A stretch of 16,699 nucleotides of DNA from Thioalkalivibrio nitratireducens (GCA_011390385.1 JAABSN010000070.1:1-16699), one strand, 5' to 3'; counted from the first letter of the stretch, positions 1-10,179 are shown. Translations and numbers: made by a program. The notes: generated from the sequence alone by a model not told the origin.

Positions 1-1818
<1,818 letters not shown>

Positions 1819-1828
1819 GGTGTGCGTA

Positions 1829-1889
1829 CTCCAAGGAAAATCATTTAAAGTCGAATCAGGCAGTATAGCAGGAAATACTGATTTTGCAG
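1829..1889 (-). promoter_or_regulatory. Candidate sigma70 promoter and ribosome site of rpoD
   Basis: On the minus strand there is an extended -10, TGC followed by TATACT (1862-1867, 5 of 6 to consensus), with a weak -35 CTGCAA at 1884-1889, 16 bases upstream. A TGn extension commonly compensates for a poor -35. Initiation would fall around 1855, giving a leader of roughly 35-40 bases that includes GGAG at 1829-1832. The match is seen in the sequence; use in the cell is inferred. Confidence 0.5.
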
Positions 1890-1952
1890 TTGCGAAACCG
1901 TGCCGCAGAGAGCCGTCAACGGCGGTAACGTCTTTCGCCCAGGACAGAAGCG

Positions 1953-2152
1953 CCGATCCGCGCAGGATGGGTGCAGTGGCGTCATGGTGCCGATTTTCGA
2001 GGCCCGGTCATTCCTCGATATTGGTGCGACCAGACGCATTTTCAAGCGAATATCTCACCGGAACGAAAATTCCGTAGACGAGAAAACCTCGTTGACCGAA
2101 GCGGAACCGCCCGCGTTTTCTTGCCGGCAAGGCAGGATTCTGCGCGGATCGG
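1953..2152. repeat. Spaced inverted repeat in the dnaG-rpoD gap
   Basis: The arm CCGATCCGCGCAGGAT (1953-1968) recurs inverted at 2137-2152 with a single mismatch (position 2139), 13 bases being perfect, and 168 bases between the arms. Inside the span lies a perfect 12-base palindrome, CTTGCCGGCAAG (2120-2131). The palindrome is not followed by a T run on either strand, so it does not look like a terminator. Apart from these elements and the promoter candidates, the 431-base gap 1819-2249 shows no recognisable gene; the open frames across it have no familiar sequence. Confidence 0.5.
2018..2046 (-). promoter_or_regulatory. Candidate heat-shock (sigma32-type) promoter for rpoD
   Basis: On the minus strand CTTGAA (2041-2046) is followed after 15 bases by ACCAATAT (2018-2025). 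The sigma32 consensus is CTTGAA, 13-17 bases, CCCCATnT, so the -35 is exact and the -10 matches 5 of 7 specified bases. In E. coli rpoD has a heat-shock promoter (inside dnaG), so the function is expected, but this assignment is by eye only. It would give a leader of about 190 bases. Confidence 0.35.
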
Positions 2153-2249
2153 AAGCGGCCGCAGCGCGCCTTGCGCGCGAAGGGAACCTCTTCGCAGCCT
2201 CCGCGCTGATCGCGAGGCAACACGAGGCAGGGACGCGTCAGCCTACCCC

Positions 2250-4043
2250 TTATTCCTCATCCCGCGGATGCCGGGTACTCTCGGCTTGCGCCAGCAGCGA
2301 CTGCAGCCTCCGGAGTTCATCGATCGCCTCCTGATTCAAGGGTTGGTCGGTCATCGATGACAACATGCGCATCCGGTTTCTGCAGTGTTCCCGGAACAGC
2401 CGCTGGGCGCTGTCCAGGGCAATCCGCCTCGACAGCTTCGGATCCTCGTCCTGAAGTGGCGTGCTGGCCAGAACCATCAAGCGCGGGAAGAAGGGCTCGG
2501 AACGGAACTGTTCGAGCAGTCGGGCGGTGGAGATTCCGGGGTTGGCTTCGATGCGTTCGAGGATGATGCGCAGTATTTCGGGCCCCCGGCCGCCCGTTGC
2601 AAGCAGACGTTCGATGACGGGATCGGACCAGTGCTCGTGAGGCAGTTGAATGACGCGCGCCAGCAGTGCCGACCAGAGTTGACTCGGAACCCTCCCGCTC
2701 TCGCTGCCACCGGCCCGCGGCCGATCGGGTTGAACCGCGGCGGGCGCGGCGAGCGTGTCCTTCCCGGCGGGATGCAGCATCGCCTCGATGTGGTTGCGCG
2801 GGGTCTGGGTCCGCTCTGCAACGAGGTCGCAAAGCTGGGTCCGGAACAGGGGGTCGGTGACGGTGCTGATCAGGGTGACTGCCGCATGTGCACACTGACT
2901 GCGGCCTTCAGCGGTGTCGAGTGAGTAACGCTCGCCGAGCAGGCGAATGAAGGTTTCCGAGAGTACCGAGGACGCAGCGAGGCGTTGCTGCCACCCGTCC
3001 AGTCCCTCGCGCACGACGAGGCTGTCCGGATCGTCGCCCTCGGGCAGGAAGAGCACCCGTATTTCGCGCATGCCCTGAACCATCGGAAGCGCCTGCTCCA
3101 TGGCCCGCCAGGCGGCGCGGCGGCCGGCCTCATCGCCGTCGAAGCAGAGGATCAGTCGGGGCACCTGGCGGAATAGCAGGTCGAGGTGGCTGCGTGTCAG
3201 TGCCGTACCCATGCAGGCGACGGCGCGCCGAAAGCCCGCCCGCGCGAGGCCGACGACATCCATGTAGCCCTCGGTCACGACCAGTTCCCCGAGGCGGGTT
3301 TCGGCCTTGCGCGCTTCGAACAGGCCGTAGATGGTCTGGCTCTTGTGGAAAACCGCAGATTCCGGACTGTTCAGATACTTGGGCTCTCCGGGTTGGATCA
3401 GGCGCCCGCCGAAGCCGGTCACGCGTCCACGCCGGTCGCGGATCGGAAACACGATGCGCGCGCGGAAACGGTCACGCAGGCTGCCGTCATCCCGTCGCGC
3501 AACCAGTCCGGACGCGGCCAGCGTTTCGGCATCGAAGCGCGTGCCCAGCGCGCGCGCAAGGACCTCCGTGCCCGCTGGTGCCCACCCAAGCGCGAAGTCC
3601 CGTGCGGTGTTGCCGTCAATGCCACGTTTTTTGAGATAGTCAATGGCCGCGGGCGTATGTCTGAGCTGATCGACGTAGAACCGCGCGGCTTCCTCCAGTG
3701 CCTCGAAAAGATGCGCAACGGGTTCGTCTTCGGCGCTGCCGGCCTCCCGCGGCACTTCCAGACCGGCCCATTCCGCGAGCTGCCCCACCGCTTCGGGAAA
3801 ACTCAGGTTTTCGTGCTCCATCAGGAAGCTGATGGCGGTGCCGTGCGCGCCGCAGCCAAAGCAGTGATAGAACTGTTTCTGCGGGGAAACGTAAAACGAT
3901 GGTGTTTTTTCACTATGGAATGGGCAGCAGGCGGAGAATTCGCTGCCGGACTTCTTCAGCGGGACATGCCGCTGAATCAGCTCGACGAGATCGGTGCGCT
4001 CGAGGAGGTCGTCGATGAACGCCTGCGGTATGCGTCCTGCCAT
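2250..4043 (-). CDS. dnaG: DNA primase DnaG
   Basis: This enzyme makes the RNA primers for leading-strand initiation and for each Okazaki fragment, working with replicative helicase DnaB. The 597-residue length is normal. The N-terminal zinc-binding domain has CPFH (Cys40, His43) and CFGC (Cys61, Cys64). The catalytic core has the RNA polymerase basic motif RFRARIVFPIRD (192-203) and a TOPRIM fold with EGYMDV (Glu258) and the acidic pair in FDGDEAGRRA (Asp302, Asp304), plus DDPD (337-340). After a Pro/Gly-rich linker at about 430-450, the remainder to 597 is the helicase-interaction domain. The ATG at 4041-4043 gives a start that aligns the zinc ligands at the usual positions, although I see no strong ribosome site. 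It lies 50 bases after the DamX-like gene and 431 bases before rpoD. Confidence 0.97.
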   Translation of the reverse strand: MAGRIPQAFIDDLLERTDLVELIQRHVPLKKSGSEFSACCPFHSEKTPSFYVSPQKQFYHCFGCGAHGTAISFLMEHENLSFPEAVGQLAEWAGLEVPREAGSAEDEPVAHLFEALEEAARFYVDQLRHTPAAIDYLKKRGIDGNTARDFALGWAPAGTEVLARALGTRFDAETLAASGLVARRDDGSLRDRFRARIVFPIRDRRGRVTGFGGRLIQPGEPKYLNSPESAVFHKSQTIYGLFEARKAETRLGELVVTEGYMDVVGLARAGFRRAVACMGTALTRSHLDLLFRQVPRLILCFDGDEAGRRAAWRAMEQALPMVQGMREIRVLFLPEGDDPDSLVVREGLDGWQQRLAASSVLSETFIRLLGERYSLDTAEGRSQCAHAAVTLISTVTDPLFRTQLCDLVAERTQTPRNHIEAMLHPAGKDTLAAPAAVQPDRPRAGGSESGRVPSQLWSALLARVIQLPHEHWSDPVIERLLATGGRGPEILRIILERIEANPGISTARLLEQFRSEPFFPRLMVLASTPLQDEDPKLSRRIALDSAQRLFREHCRNRMRMLSSMTDQPLNQEAIDELRRLQSLLAQAESTRHPRDEE

Positions 4044-4093
4044 GTCAGCGCACCATCAAGCGGTTTCGGCACAGCGGCTTCGACCCCGAGCGA

Positions 4094-5971
4094 TCAGCGC
4101 TGGATGTCCTGTAACGATCCGATGGAGCGGATCCATGGCTGGTTGGCCCGCACCGCTTCCGGCAGGTTGCGCGCAGCGTTTTCGGCGGCCGCCCTGCTGG
4201 CGAAGCTCCCTGCGAGCGCGACGACAAAATCCTGTCCGCCCGAACGTGTCTGGATGAAGCGGATGCCGGTCAGGTCGTGGCGTTCCACGAAGCGGACGGC
4301 GGCGGCAAGGTCCTGGGTTGCGATGAGCTGGATGGTGAGATGCCCGCTGTTCTGCCGGCCAAGCCACGCGCGATCCGCGGCCAGATTCGCGGTCGCGGGA
4401 GACGCTTCCCGCGGCTGCGCCGGGGATGGAGCCGCTGGTGGTTCGGGCGGGGGAGCCGCACGGGGTGCGGGCGCCGGTGTGGGCGCAGGCTCCGGCTCCG
4501 GTATGCTCGCGGGCGGCTCTTCTGCGAAATCCTGTTGCGCCAGCGGGGGTTCGTCGAAAGGGATTTCCTCCAGGGCTGCCGAGCCATCGTCCGGCGCCGG
4601 GTCGGGCGCGACGGCAATCGGATCGTCTTCGTACAACGATTCGGGCTCTGCGGGCGCTGGCTCGGACGCAGGCGCGGGGGTCTGGCTGATCGGCAGCGGC
4701 AGTTCCACGGTGCTGGCGGGTGGTGCGGAAGGTCGGTCGAACAGATGTCTGGCAAAAGGCGCGAGAATCAGAAAAGCGACCACGGCCGCGACTGCTGGCA
4801 CGAACCAGGTGCGGCTCCAGAAGGGAACGGGTGCAGGCGCCGGCTCCGGATCGGCCTCCTGGCGCAGCCACGTCGCGACATGCCGGTCGCCATCGGTGGC
4901 GCGCAGCGGTGCTGTACCCGTGTCCGGCGCCGTGACCGGTTCCTGCCGTTGTTCCGGTGTGGTGTAGTCCCGCGCGTCCTCGTCGGGTTGATCACTGTCA
5001 GCTGACAGCTTCGAGGTCCCGCGCTCGCCATGACCGGAGTCTTCGTCGGCATCGAATTCTTCGAGCGAAAACGTTTCCCGGGGCGCGGCTGCGTTCGGCT
5101 CGACCATCGCGGCGGCGGCCGCGACGTCTTCCTCGGCCGGTGCGGCGCTGTTTTCCGAAGGTGTCCCGTTTTCCGACAGGGCTTCAGTCGCGGGGCCCGG
5201 AACCAGCGGCTTCACCGCCCGTGCCCGGCAGACCCGCTGCAACCAGTCATTGGCGTAGCGGTTCAATGCCGCGGGTAGGCCCTTGCTTTCGGCCTGCAGG
5301 TCGGCAACGACATCCTCCGTCAGGACGCTGTCCACATCGTTCATGCCGGCAGCGCTCAGGCGGTGTCGCAGGTAGCCCTCGGTCTGTTCCAGGCTGAATG
5401 GGCGCAATTTGAAGCGCACCGTCTGGTCTTCATCGACCGGGCGCAGCTGCAGGCGGCGGCGTAACAGGACCGGATCCCCGGCCAGCACCAACCGTGGAGC
5501 CCGGCCCTCGGAGCCCAGGATGTCGCTGCGCATGCGCAGCAGGATGTTGATGATATCCATTCCCAGCAGGTGCGCGTCGTCCACCGCAATCACCGGGTCG
5601 AATCCTTCGCGGATGCGCGCGGCCAGGAGATCGCTGAGAGGGCGATCGGGATCGTCATGGCCAGCGGCACGGAGGTGATTGCGTATGGTGAAGTCGACGC
5701 CCTCGAACTGGGTGTTCAGCCGGGCCCGGAAGGCGATGAGTTCGTAGTTTTCGGGCATCGACCCGAGCAGCCGCATCAATTGCATGCTGCGGCCGGAGCC
5801 GTCGTCCCCGGCCAGCATCAGAATCGCGCCGGGTGCTGCGGCAGCTTCCACGGCATCGTCGATCAGTTCGTCGAGCAGGTCGTCGTTGTAGACGAAGTCC
5901 TCGCTCGGCAGCGCGTCGAATGGCGGGCGCTGCAGGTTCAGTTCGGCCAGGCAGTCGGGGTGCAGGGACAT
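4094..5971 (-). CDS. damX: DamX-like protein: AAA-type ATPase domain, one membrane helix, C-terminal SPOR domain
   Basis: The protein has 625 residues. The N-terminal part (about 1-255) resembles ExeA/GspA-type AAA ATPases: a Walker A-like GDDGSGRS (55-62) and Walker B-like VIAVDDAHLL (127-136), followed by LVLAGDP sensor-like sequence (161-167). The usual Walker A lysine is arginine here (Arg61). An acidic, low-complexity cytoplasmic segment (260-385) leads to one membrane helix (about 388-410). A Pro/Ala/Glu-rich periplasmic linker follows (415-525), then a SPOR domain (about 543-622, YTIQL-like HLTIQLIA at the start). SPOR domains bind denuded septal peptidoglycan, so a role at the division site is likely from family knowledge. 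E. coli DamX has the helix and SPOR domain but is shorter. The gene lies 10 bases downstream of dgt and close to aroB, matching the aroB-damX order known in the class. Confidence 0.85.
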   Translation of the reverse strand: MSLHPDCLAELNLQRPPFDALPSEDFVYNDDLLDELIDDAVEAAAAPGAILMLAGDDGSGRSMQLMRLLGSMPENYELIAFRARLNTQFEGVDFTIRNHLRAAGHDDPDRPLSDLLAARIREGFDPVIAVDDAHLLGMDIINILLRMRSDILGSEGRAPRLVLAGDPVLLRRRLQLRPVDEDQTVRFKLRPFSLEQTEGYLRHRLSAAGMNDVDSVLTEDVVADLQAESKGLPAALNRYANDWLQRVCRARAVKPLVPGPATEALSENGTPSENSAAPAEEDVAAAAAMVEPNAAAPRETFSLEEFDADEDSGHGERGTSKLSADSDQPDEDARDYTTPEQRQEPVTAPDTGTAPLRATDGDRHVATWLRQEADPEPAPAPVPFWSRTWFVPAVAAVVAFLILAPFARHLFDRPSAPPASTVELPLPISQTPAPASEPAPAEPESLYEDDPIAVAPDPAPDDGSAALEEIPFDEPPLAQQDFAEEPPASIPEPEPAPTPAPAPRAAPPPEPPAAPSPAQPREASPATANLAADRAWLGRQNSGHLTIQLIATQDLAAAVRFVERHDLTGIRFIQTRSGGQDFVVALAGSFASRAAAENAARNLPEAVRANQPWIRSIGSLQDIQR

Positions 5972-5981
5972 GGCGGCAGAC

Positions 5982-7166
5982 TCAGATCAGGGTGCGCAGG
6001 TCGAAGACCCGGTGATGTTCGCGGATTGCGTGGCGGTCGGTCATGCCGGCGATGTAATCGGCGATGCCTCGGGCCAGACCGTGTTCGCCAGCTTCGGCAA
6101 GCTGACGGGCATGGGCCTGAAAGTGCTCGGGAAGCAGTTGGGTATCTTCGATGAAGGCATTGAACAGATCCTGAACGATGTGCCTGGCCTTGACCGTCAT
6201 CCGGTGCACGCGATGATGATGGTACAGGTTCTCGCGCAGAAAGTGCTTGAGTGCCTGGTTCTGCCGGGTCACCTCCGGGCTGAATCGGACCAGGGGTTCG
6301 GGATAGGCGCGTACGGCATCCGGGTGGTCGATGCCGGCTTCGGCAATGGCCGCTCGGCTGGTCGTGATCAGGTCGGACACCAGCGCATCGATCATCCGCC
6401 GCACCGTTTCGTGCTGTACCCGCCGCGAGTCGAGGCCCGGATAACGCGAGCGGACCTGCTCGTAACGCACGCGGAACAATTCGACTTCGCAAAGCTGATC
6501 CATGTCGAGCAGGCCCGCGCGCAGTCCGTCGTCGATGTCATGATTGTTGTACGCGACCTCGTCCGCGATGTTTGTCAATTGAGCTTCCAGCGATGGCTGG
6601 CCCTGGTCGAGGAAACGCTCGGCCACCGGCCCGAGCTGGCGTGCATTCTCCCGCGAACAGTGTTTCAGAATGCCTTCGCGGCTCTCGAAGGTCAGGTTCA
6701 GGCCGTCGAACTCGGCATAGTGCTGTTCCAGGAAATCGACGATACGCAGCGATTGCAGGTTGTGTTCGAAACCGCCCCGCTCGCGCATGCATTCGTTCAA
6801 CGCGTGCTGTCCGGCGTGGCCGAAGGGAGTGTGCCCGAGGTCGTGCGCCAGCGCGATGGCCTCGGTCAGGTCCTCGTTCAGCCCCAGCGCGCGGGCGCTG
6901 GAGCGGGCGATCTGCGCGACTTCGAGCGAGTGCGTCAGCCGGTTCCGGAACAGGTCCCCCTCGTGACTGACGAACACCTGCGTCTTGTACTTCAGGCGCC
7001 GGAAGGCAGTGCTGTGCACGATACGGTCACGGTCGCGCTGGAACTCGCTACGATGATTGGGCGGCGGCTCGGGATGCGTGCGCCCGCGCGAACGCTCGGG
7101 GGCCGTGGCATACGGCGCCAGCGCGTAAACGGCGGGCGCAGGTTGCGCTATCGGCTCAGCCCGCAC
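5982..7166 (-). CDS. dgt: dGTP triphosphohydrolase-like HD-domain protein (dGTPase)
   Basis: This is an HD-superfamily enzyme expected to cleave dNTPs to deoxynucleoside and triphosphate, helping to set dNTP pools. Its 394 residues carry the metal ligands His79 ([13 protein letters not shown]), His108-Asp109 ([15 protein letters not shown]) and Asp202 ([12 protein letters not shown]). The N-terminal stretch [25 protein letters not shown] (42-62) is typical of the dGTPase-like subgroup. Substrate preference in this subgroup is often not strictly dGTP, so the exact nucleotide is uncertain. The start is a GTG at 7164-7166 lying inside the last codons of aroB (11-base overlap), which suggests translational coupling; family start sequences resemble LAPYA at about residue 16, so a slightly later start cannot be excluded. 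The stop is 10 bases before the DamX-like gene. Confidence 0.92.
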   Translation of the reverse strand: MRAEPIAQPAPAVYALAPYATAPERSRGRTHPEPPPNHRSEFQRDRDRIVHSTAFRRLKYKTQVFVSHEGDLFRNRLTHSLEVAQIARSSARALGLNEDLTEAIALAHDLGHTPFGHAGQHALNECMRERGGFEHNLQSLRIVDFLEQHYAEFDGLNLTFESREGILKHCSRENARQLGPVAERFLDQGQPSLEAQLTNIADEVAYNNHDIDDGLRAGLLDMDQLCEVELFRVRYEQVRSRYPGLDSRRVQHETVRRMIDALVSDLITTSRAAIAEAGIDHPDAVRAYPEPLVRFSPEVTRQNQALKHFLRENLYHHHRVHRMTVKARHIVQDLFNAFIEDTQLLPEHFQAHARQLAEAGEHGLARGIADYIAGMTDRHAIREHHRVFDLRTLI

Positions 7167-8253
7167 GGCTCTGCGGCACGTCGCTGCCGGGCAGCGTCAT
7201 CTTCAGGGCATCAGGGGAGAACTCTCCGGTCACGACCGCGGTGCCGATTGCCTTCAGCAGAACCAGGCGGAGCCGTCCGTCCATGACCTTCTTGTCGATC
7301 GCCATCAGTTCCTGAAAGCGCTCTGCGCTGATCTCCGGAGGTGGGCTCAACTGCAGCCCGGCGCGGGCGATCAGGGCCTCGGCACGCTCGCGTTCGCGGG
7401 GCTCGAGCCAGCCCATTGCCTCGGACATGCGTGCCGCCATCGCCATTCCGGTCCCGACTGCCTCGCCGTGCAGCCACTGGCCGTAACCCATTCCCGCCTC
7501 GATGGCGTGTCCGAAGGTATGGCCCAGGTTGAGCAGCGCGCGTCGACCCGATTCGCGCTCGTCGGCCGCAACCACCTCGGCCTTGCACGCGCAGGAGCGA
7601 TAGATGGCCTCGATCAGCACGTCGGGCTGCAGACTCAGCAGAGGTTCGATCTCTCGTTCGAGCCAGGCGAAGAAGCCGGCATCCTGGATCAGACCATACT
7701 TGATGATCTCCGCCGCACCGGCCCGCAGTTCGCGTACCGGAAGGGTATGGAGGGTATCGGTGTCGATGATGACCGCGCGTGGCTGGTGGAAAGCGCCGAT
7801 CATGTTCTTGCCCAGCGGGTGGTTCACGCCGGTCTTGCCGCCGACGGATGAGTCGACCTGGGACAGCAGCGTGGTCGGAACCTGGATGAAGTCGATGCCG
7901 CGCTGGTAGATCGCCGCGGCAAAGCCTGCGATGTCGCCGACCACGCCGCCACCGAACGCGATCAGGGTGCTGCCGCGATCAAGGCGGGTTTCGAGCATCC
8001 GGGTCAGGATCGTCTCCACCGTCGCCAGCGTCTTGAACTGCTCGCCATCCGGGAGGTCGATCCAGGTGGCCGGGTGACCATCGAGCAGCGCCCGCAGCCG
8101 ATCCCCATGCAGTGGCGACACCGTTTCGTTGCTGACCACGATCAACCGCTGGCCGCGCAGATACGGCCGTAACAGTTCCGACTGCGCGAGCAGGCCGCTG
8201 CCGATATGGATCGGGTAGCTCCGTGCACCGAGTTCGACGTTCAGGGTTTTCAT
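7156..8253 (-). CDS. aroB: 3-dehydroquinate synthase
   Basis: This NAD- and divalent-metal-dependent enzyme converts DAHP to 3-dehydroquinate, the second step of the shikimate pathway. It has 365 residues, normal for the family. Seen: the NAD-binding [11 protein letters not shown] (101-111), [17 protein letters not shown] (126-142, Lys140), NMIGAFHQP (150-158), and likely metal ligands Glu182 (AAEIIKYG), His245 (NLGHTFGHA) and His262 (LHGEAVG). The ATG at 8251-8253 begins the usual MKTLNVELG start and follows GGACAGG; an in-frame ATG three codons upstream has no ribosome site. The frame stays open for about 200 further codons upstream across rpsU, but that sequence is unrelated to AroB. It is the first gene of the leftward series and diverges from rpsU. 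In many gammaproteobacteria aroB follows pilQ-aroK; here it does not. Confidence 0.97.
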   Translation of the reverse strand: MKTLNVELGARSYPIHIGSGLLAQSELLRPYLRGQRLIVVSNETVSPLHGDRLRALLDGHPATWIDLPDGEQFKTLATVETILTRMLETRLDRGSTLIAFGGGVVGDIAGFAAAIYQRGIDFIQVPTTLLSQVDSSVGGKTGVNHPLGKNMIGAFHQPRAVIIDTDTLHTLPVRELRAGAAEIIKYGLIQDAGFFAWLEREIEPLLSLQPDVLIEAIYRSCACKAEVVAADERESGRRALLNLGHTFGHAIEAGMGYGQWLHGEAVGTGMAMAARMSEAMGWLEPRERERAEALIARAGLQLSPPPEISAERFQELMAIDKKVMDGRLRLVLLKAIGTAVVTGEFSPDALKMTLPGSDVPQSRAG

Positions 8254-8409
8254 CCTGTCCATGATAACGTGCGCGCCGGGGTATGCGTAGAGACTTCCCC
8301 TGCGCTTTTTCTTTGACAGTCTTTGTTCTATCATTAGGAGTTCTGCTCTCGCGGCGAAATCGGTCCCGGGAGTCCGGAATTCGAAACCGAAATCAGTTAC
8401 GGAGAAAAT
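8254..8409. promoter_or_regulatory. Divergent aroB/rpsU intergenic region with candidate promoter elements
   Basis: These 156 bases must drive rpsU rightward and, probably, aroB leftward. On the plus strand there is a perfect TTGACA at 8313-8318 and a good -10, TATCAT, at 8329-8334 (5 of 6). They are only 10 bases apart and so cannot form one promoter. TTGACA with a 16-base spacer leads to TAGGAG (weak), while TATCAT has only a T-rich tract (8306-8311) at the -35 position. The rpsU leader has small GC-rich self-complementary stretches around 8364-8375. No clear minus-strand promoter for aroB stands out. Confidence 0.4.
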
Positions 8410-8625
8410 ATGCCCCACGTTCGAGTACGCGAAAACGAGCCTTTCGAAGTTGCCCTTCGCCGCTTCAAGCGGACCTGTGAAAAGGCCGGTGTGGTCTCGG
8501 AAGTACGTCGCCGCGAGTACTACGAGAAGCCGACCACCGAGCGCAAGCGCAAGGCAGCAGCGGCCGTCAAGCGTCAGCTCAAGCGCAATTCCAGGGACAT
8601 CACCCGCCGCGTGCGGATGTACTGA
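8410..8625 (+). CDS. rpsU: 30S ribosomal protein S21
   Basis: This small, very basic protein of the 30S subunit takes part in mRNA binding and initiation. It has 71 residues, the standard length, beginning [20 protein letters not shown] and ending in the characteristic Arg/Lys-rich tail ([10 protein letters not shown]). GGAG at 8401-8404 sits five bases before the ATG. In E. coli rpsU leads the rpsU-dnaG-rpoD operon; here dnaG and rpoD lie on the other strand more than 4 kb away, and rpsU is followed 24 bases later by the yqeY-type gene and then hemE. Confidence 0.98.
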   Translation: MPHVRVRENEPFEVALRRFKRTCEKAGVVSEVRRREYYEKPTTERKRKAAAAVKRQLKRNSRDITRRVRMY

Positions 8626-8649
8626 CCCAACCCCTCCGGTATTCCCTCC

Positions 8650-9108
8650 GTGCTTCTGAAGAGCCGCATCGCCGAAGCGGTGAAGGACGCTATGCGCGCA
8701 CGTGAGCGCGAGCGTCTCGCTACCTTGCGGCTGATCCAGTCCGAGATCAAACAGTTCGAGGTTGACGAGCGCCGCGAGCCGGACGATGCGGCGATCCTGT
8801 CGATTCTGAACCGGATGCTGAAACAGCGCCGGGACTCGATCGAGCAATACCGCAATGGGCACCGTGATGATCTGGCCCGCCGCGAGGAGGCCGAAGTTCT
8901 GATCATCCGGGAGTTCATGCCCGAACCGCTCAGTGCCGAGGCGGTGGCAGCCCTGATCGAGACGGCCATCGAGGAGTCTGGCGCCACGAGTCCGAAGGAC
9001 ATGGGGCAGGTGATGGCGATTCTGAAACCCCGGTTGACGGGTCTGGCCGACATGGCGGAGGTCAGCCGGAACGTTCGGCAGGCTCTTGCCGGGCGTTCCA
9101 ATGGGTGA
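8650..9108 (+). CDS. yqeY: GatB/YqeY-domain protein
   Basis: A 152-residue, all-helical protein of the YqeY family, which shares its fold with the C-terminal tRNA-interacting domain of the GatB amidotransferase subunit. It is thought to have a tRNA-related role, but the precise function is not established. Family features seen: [21 protein letters not shown] at the start with the conserved [16 protein letters not shown], then [13 protein letters not shown] in the middle, [12 protein letters not shown], and the [17 protein letters not shown] signature (about 117-133). The start is GTG with no visible ribosome site; the bases before it contain CCTCC twice instead. It commonly follows rpsU in gammaproteobacteria, as here. 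Confidence 0.93.
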   Translation: MLLKSRIAEAVKDAMRARERERLATLRLIQSEIKQFEVDERREPDDAAILSILNRMLKQRRDSIEQYRNGHRDDLARREEAEVLIIREFMPEPLSAEAVAALIETAIEESGATSPKDMGQVMAILKPRLTGLADMAEVSRNVRQALAGRSNG

Positions 9109-9123
9109 ATCGAGACAATCTCA

Positions 9124-10179
9124 ATGACAACACCGCTGGCCAACGATCGCTTCATCCGCGCCCTGTTGCGCGAGCCCGTGGATCGTACGCCGATCTGGAT
9201 CATGCGCCAGGCCGGGCGCTACCTGCCCGAGTATCGTGCGACGCGGGCCCGGGCCGGCAGCTTTCTCGACCTCTGTCAGAACCCGGAACTCGCCTGCGAA
9301 GTCACGATGCAGCCGCTGGCGCGCTTTCCGCTCGACGCAGCCATCCTGTTCTCGGACATCCTCACCGTCCCCGACGCGATGGGTCTGGGCCTTTATTTCG
9401 AGACCGGTGAGGGACCGCGTTTCCGTGATCCGGTGCGTACACTGGCCGATATCGAGCGCCTGCCGATCCCCGATCCGGAGCAGGAACTGCGCTACGTGAT
9501 GGACGCGGTACGCCTGATTCGCCGCGAACTGAACGGGTCCGTGCCCCTGATCGGTTTCGCCGGCAGTCCGTGGACCCTTGCGACCTACATGGTTGAAGGC
9601 GCGACCTCGCGTGATTTTGCCGAAACCAAGCGCCTGCTGTATGGCGAGCCGCAGGCGATGCATGCGCTGTTGCAGAAGGTCTCGGCGGCCGTGACCGCTT
9701 ACCTGAACGCCCAGATTCAGGCCGGAGCGCAGGCGGTGATGATCTTCGACACCTGGGGTGGGTCGTTGTCGCCGCGCCATTACCGTGAGTTTTCCCTGGG
9801 CTACATGCAGCGCATCGTCGACGAACTCACCCGGGAACACGAGGGCCGGCGTGTGCCGGTGATTATGTTCACCAAGGGTGGTGGTGCCTGGCTGGAATGG
9901 CAGTCGGATGTCGGTGCCGACGCGCTGGGCCTTGACTGGACGATCGAGATCGCCGAGGCGGAGGCGCGCGTCGGTGATCGGGTCGCGTTGCAGGGGAACA
10001 TGGACCCCTCGGTCCTTTATGCGGACGATGCTGTCGTGCGGGCCGAAGCCACGCGCGTGCTGGACGGGTTCAAGGGGCGCACCGGCCATGTCTTCAATCT
10101 GGGCCATGGCATTCATCCGGGGATCGATCCCGATCGCGTTGCGACGCTGGTCGAGACGGTGCATTCCTATCGGGCGTGA
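9124..10179 (+). CDS. hemE: Uroporphyrinogen decarboxylase
   Basis: This cytoplasmic enzyme removes the four acetate carboxyls of uroporphyrinogen III to give coproporphyrinogen III in heme (and, if present, chlorophyll) synthesis. It has 351 residues, the normal length. The substrate-binding N-terminal motif [13 protein letters not shown] (25-37, with Arg28 and Arg32) is intact, as are the key Asp78 in [13 protein letters not shown], Tyr155 in [13 protein letters not shown], and the C-terminal [12 protein letters not shown] (325-336, His328). The ATG at 9124 lies 15 bases after the yqeY-type gene; no strong ribosome site is seen, so coupling to the upstream gene is plausible. The last 13 bases overlap the end of the convergent unknown gene. 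Confidence 0.98.
   Translation: MTTPLANDRFIRALLREPVDRTPIWIMRQAGRYLPEYRATRARAGSFLDLCQNPELACEVTMQPLARFPLDAAILFSDILTVPDAMGLGLYFETGEGPRFRDPVRTLADIERLPIPDPEQELRYVMDAVRLIRRELNGSVPLIGFAGSPWTLATYMVEGATSRDFAETKRLLYGEPQAMHALLQKVSAAVTAYLNAQIQAGAQAVMIFDTWGGSLSPRHYREFSLGYMQRIVDELTREHEGRRVPVIMFTKGGGAWLEWQSDVGADALGLDWTIEIAEAEARVGDRVALQGNMDPSVLYADDAVVRAEATRVLDGFKGRTGHVFNLGHGIHPGIDPDRVATLVETVHSYRA

Noticed and set aside
2120..2131. Palindrome as a dnaG terminator
   Set aside because: The stem has no loop of usable size and is followed by A residues, not T, on the dnaG transcript, so it does not fit an intrinsic terminator.
1900..2334. Possible small genes in the dnaG-rpoD gap (144-codon plus frame, 71-codon minus frame at 2008-2223)
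   Set aside because: Neither has a recognisable sequence or a good ribosome site, and the plus frame runs into the end of dnaG. They are treated as chance frames in GC-rich non-coding DNA.
3186..4967. A 593-codon plus-strand open frame
   Set aside because: It is antisense to dnaG and the DamX-like gene, and its product is low complexity (Gly/Ala/Ser-rich) mirroring the Pro/Ala linker on the other strand.
8254..8862. N-terminal extension of aroB by about 200 codons
   Set aside because: The frame is open, but this part runs antisense through rpsU and the start of the yqeY-type gene. AroB proteins begin at the [13 protein letters not shown] sequence, which also has a ribosome site.
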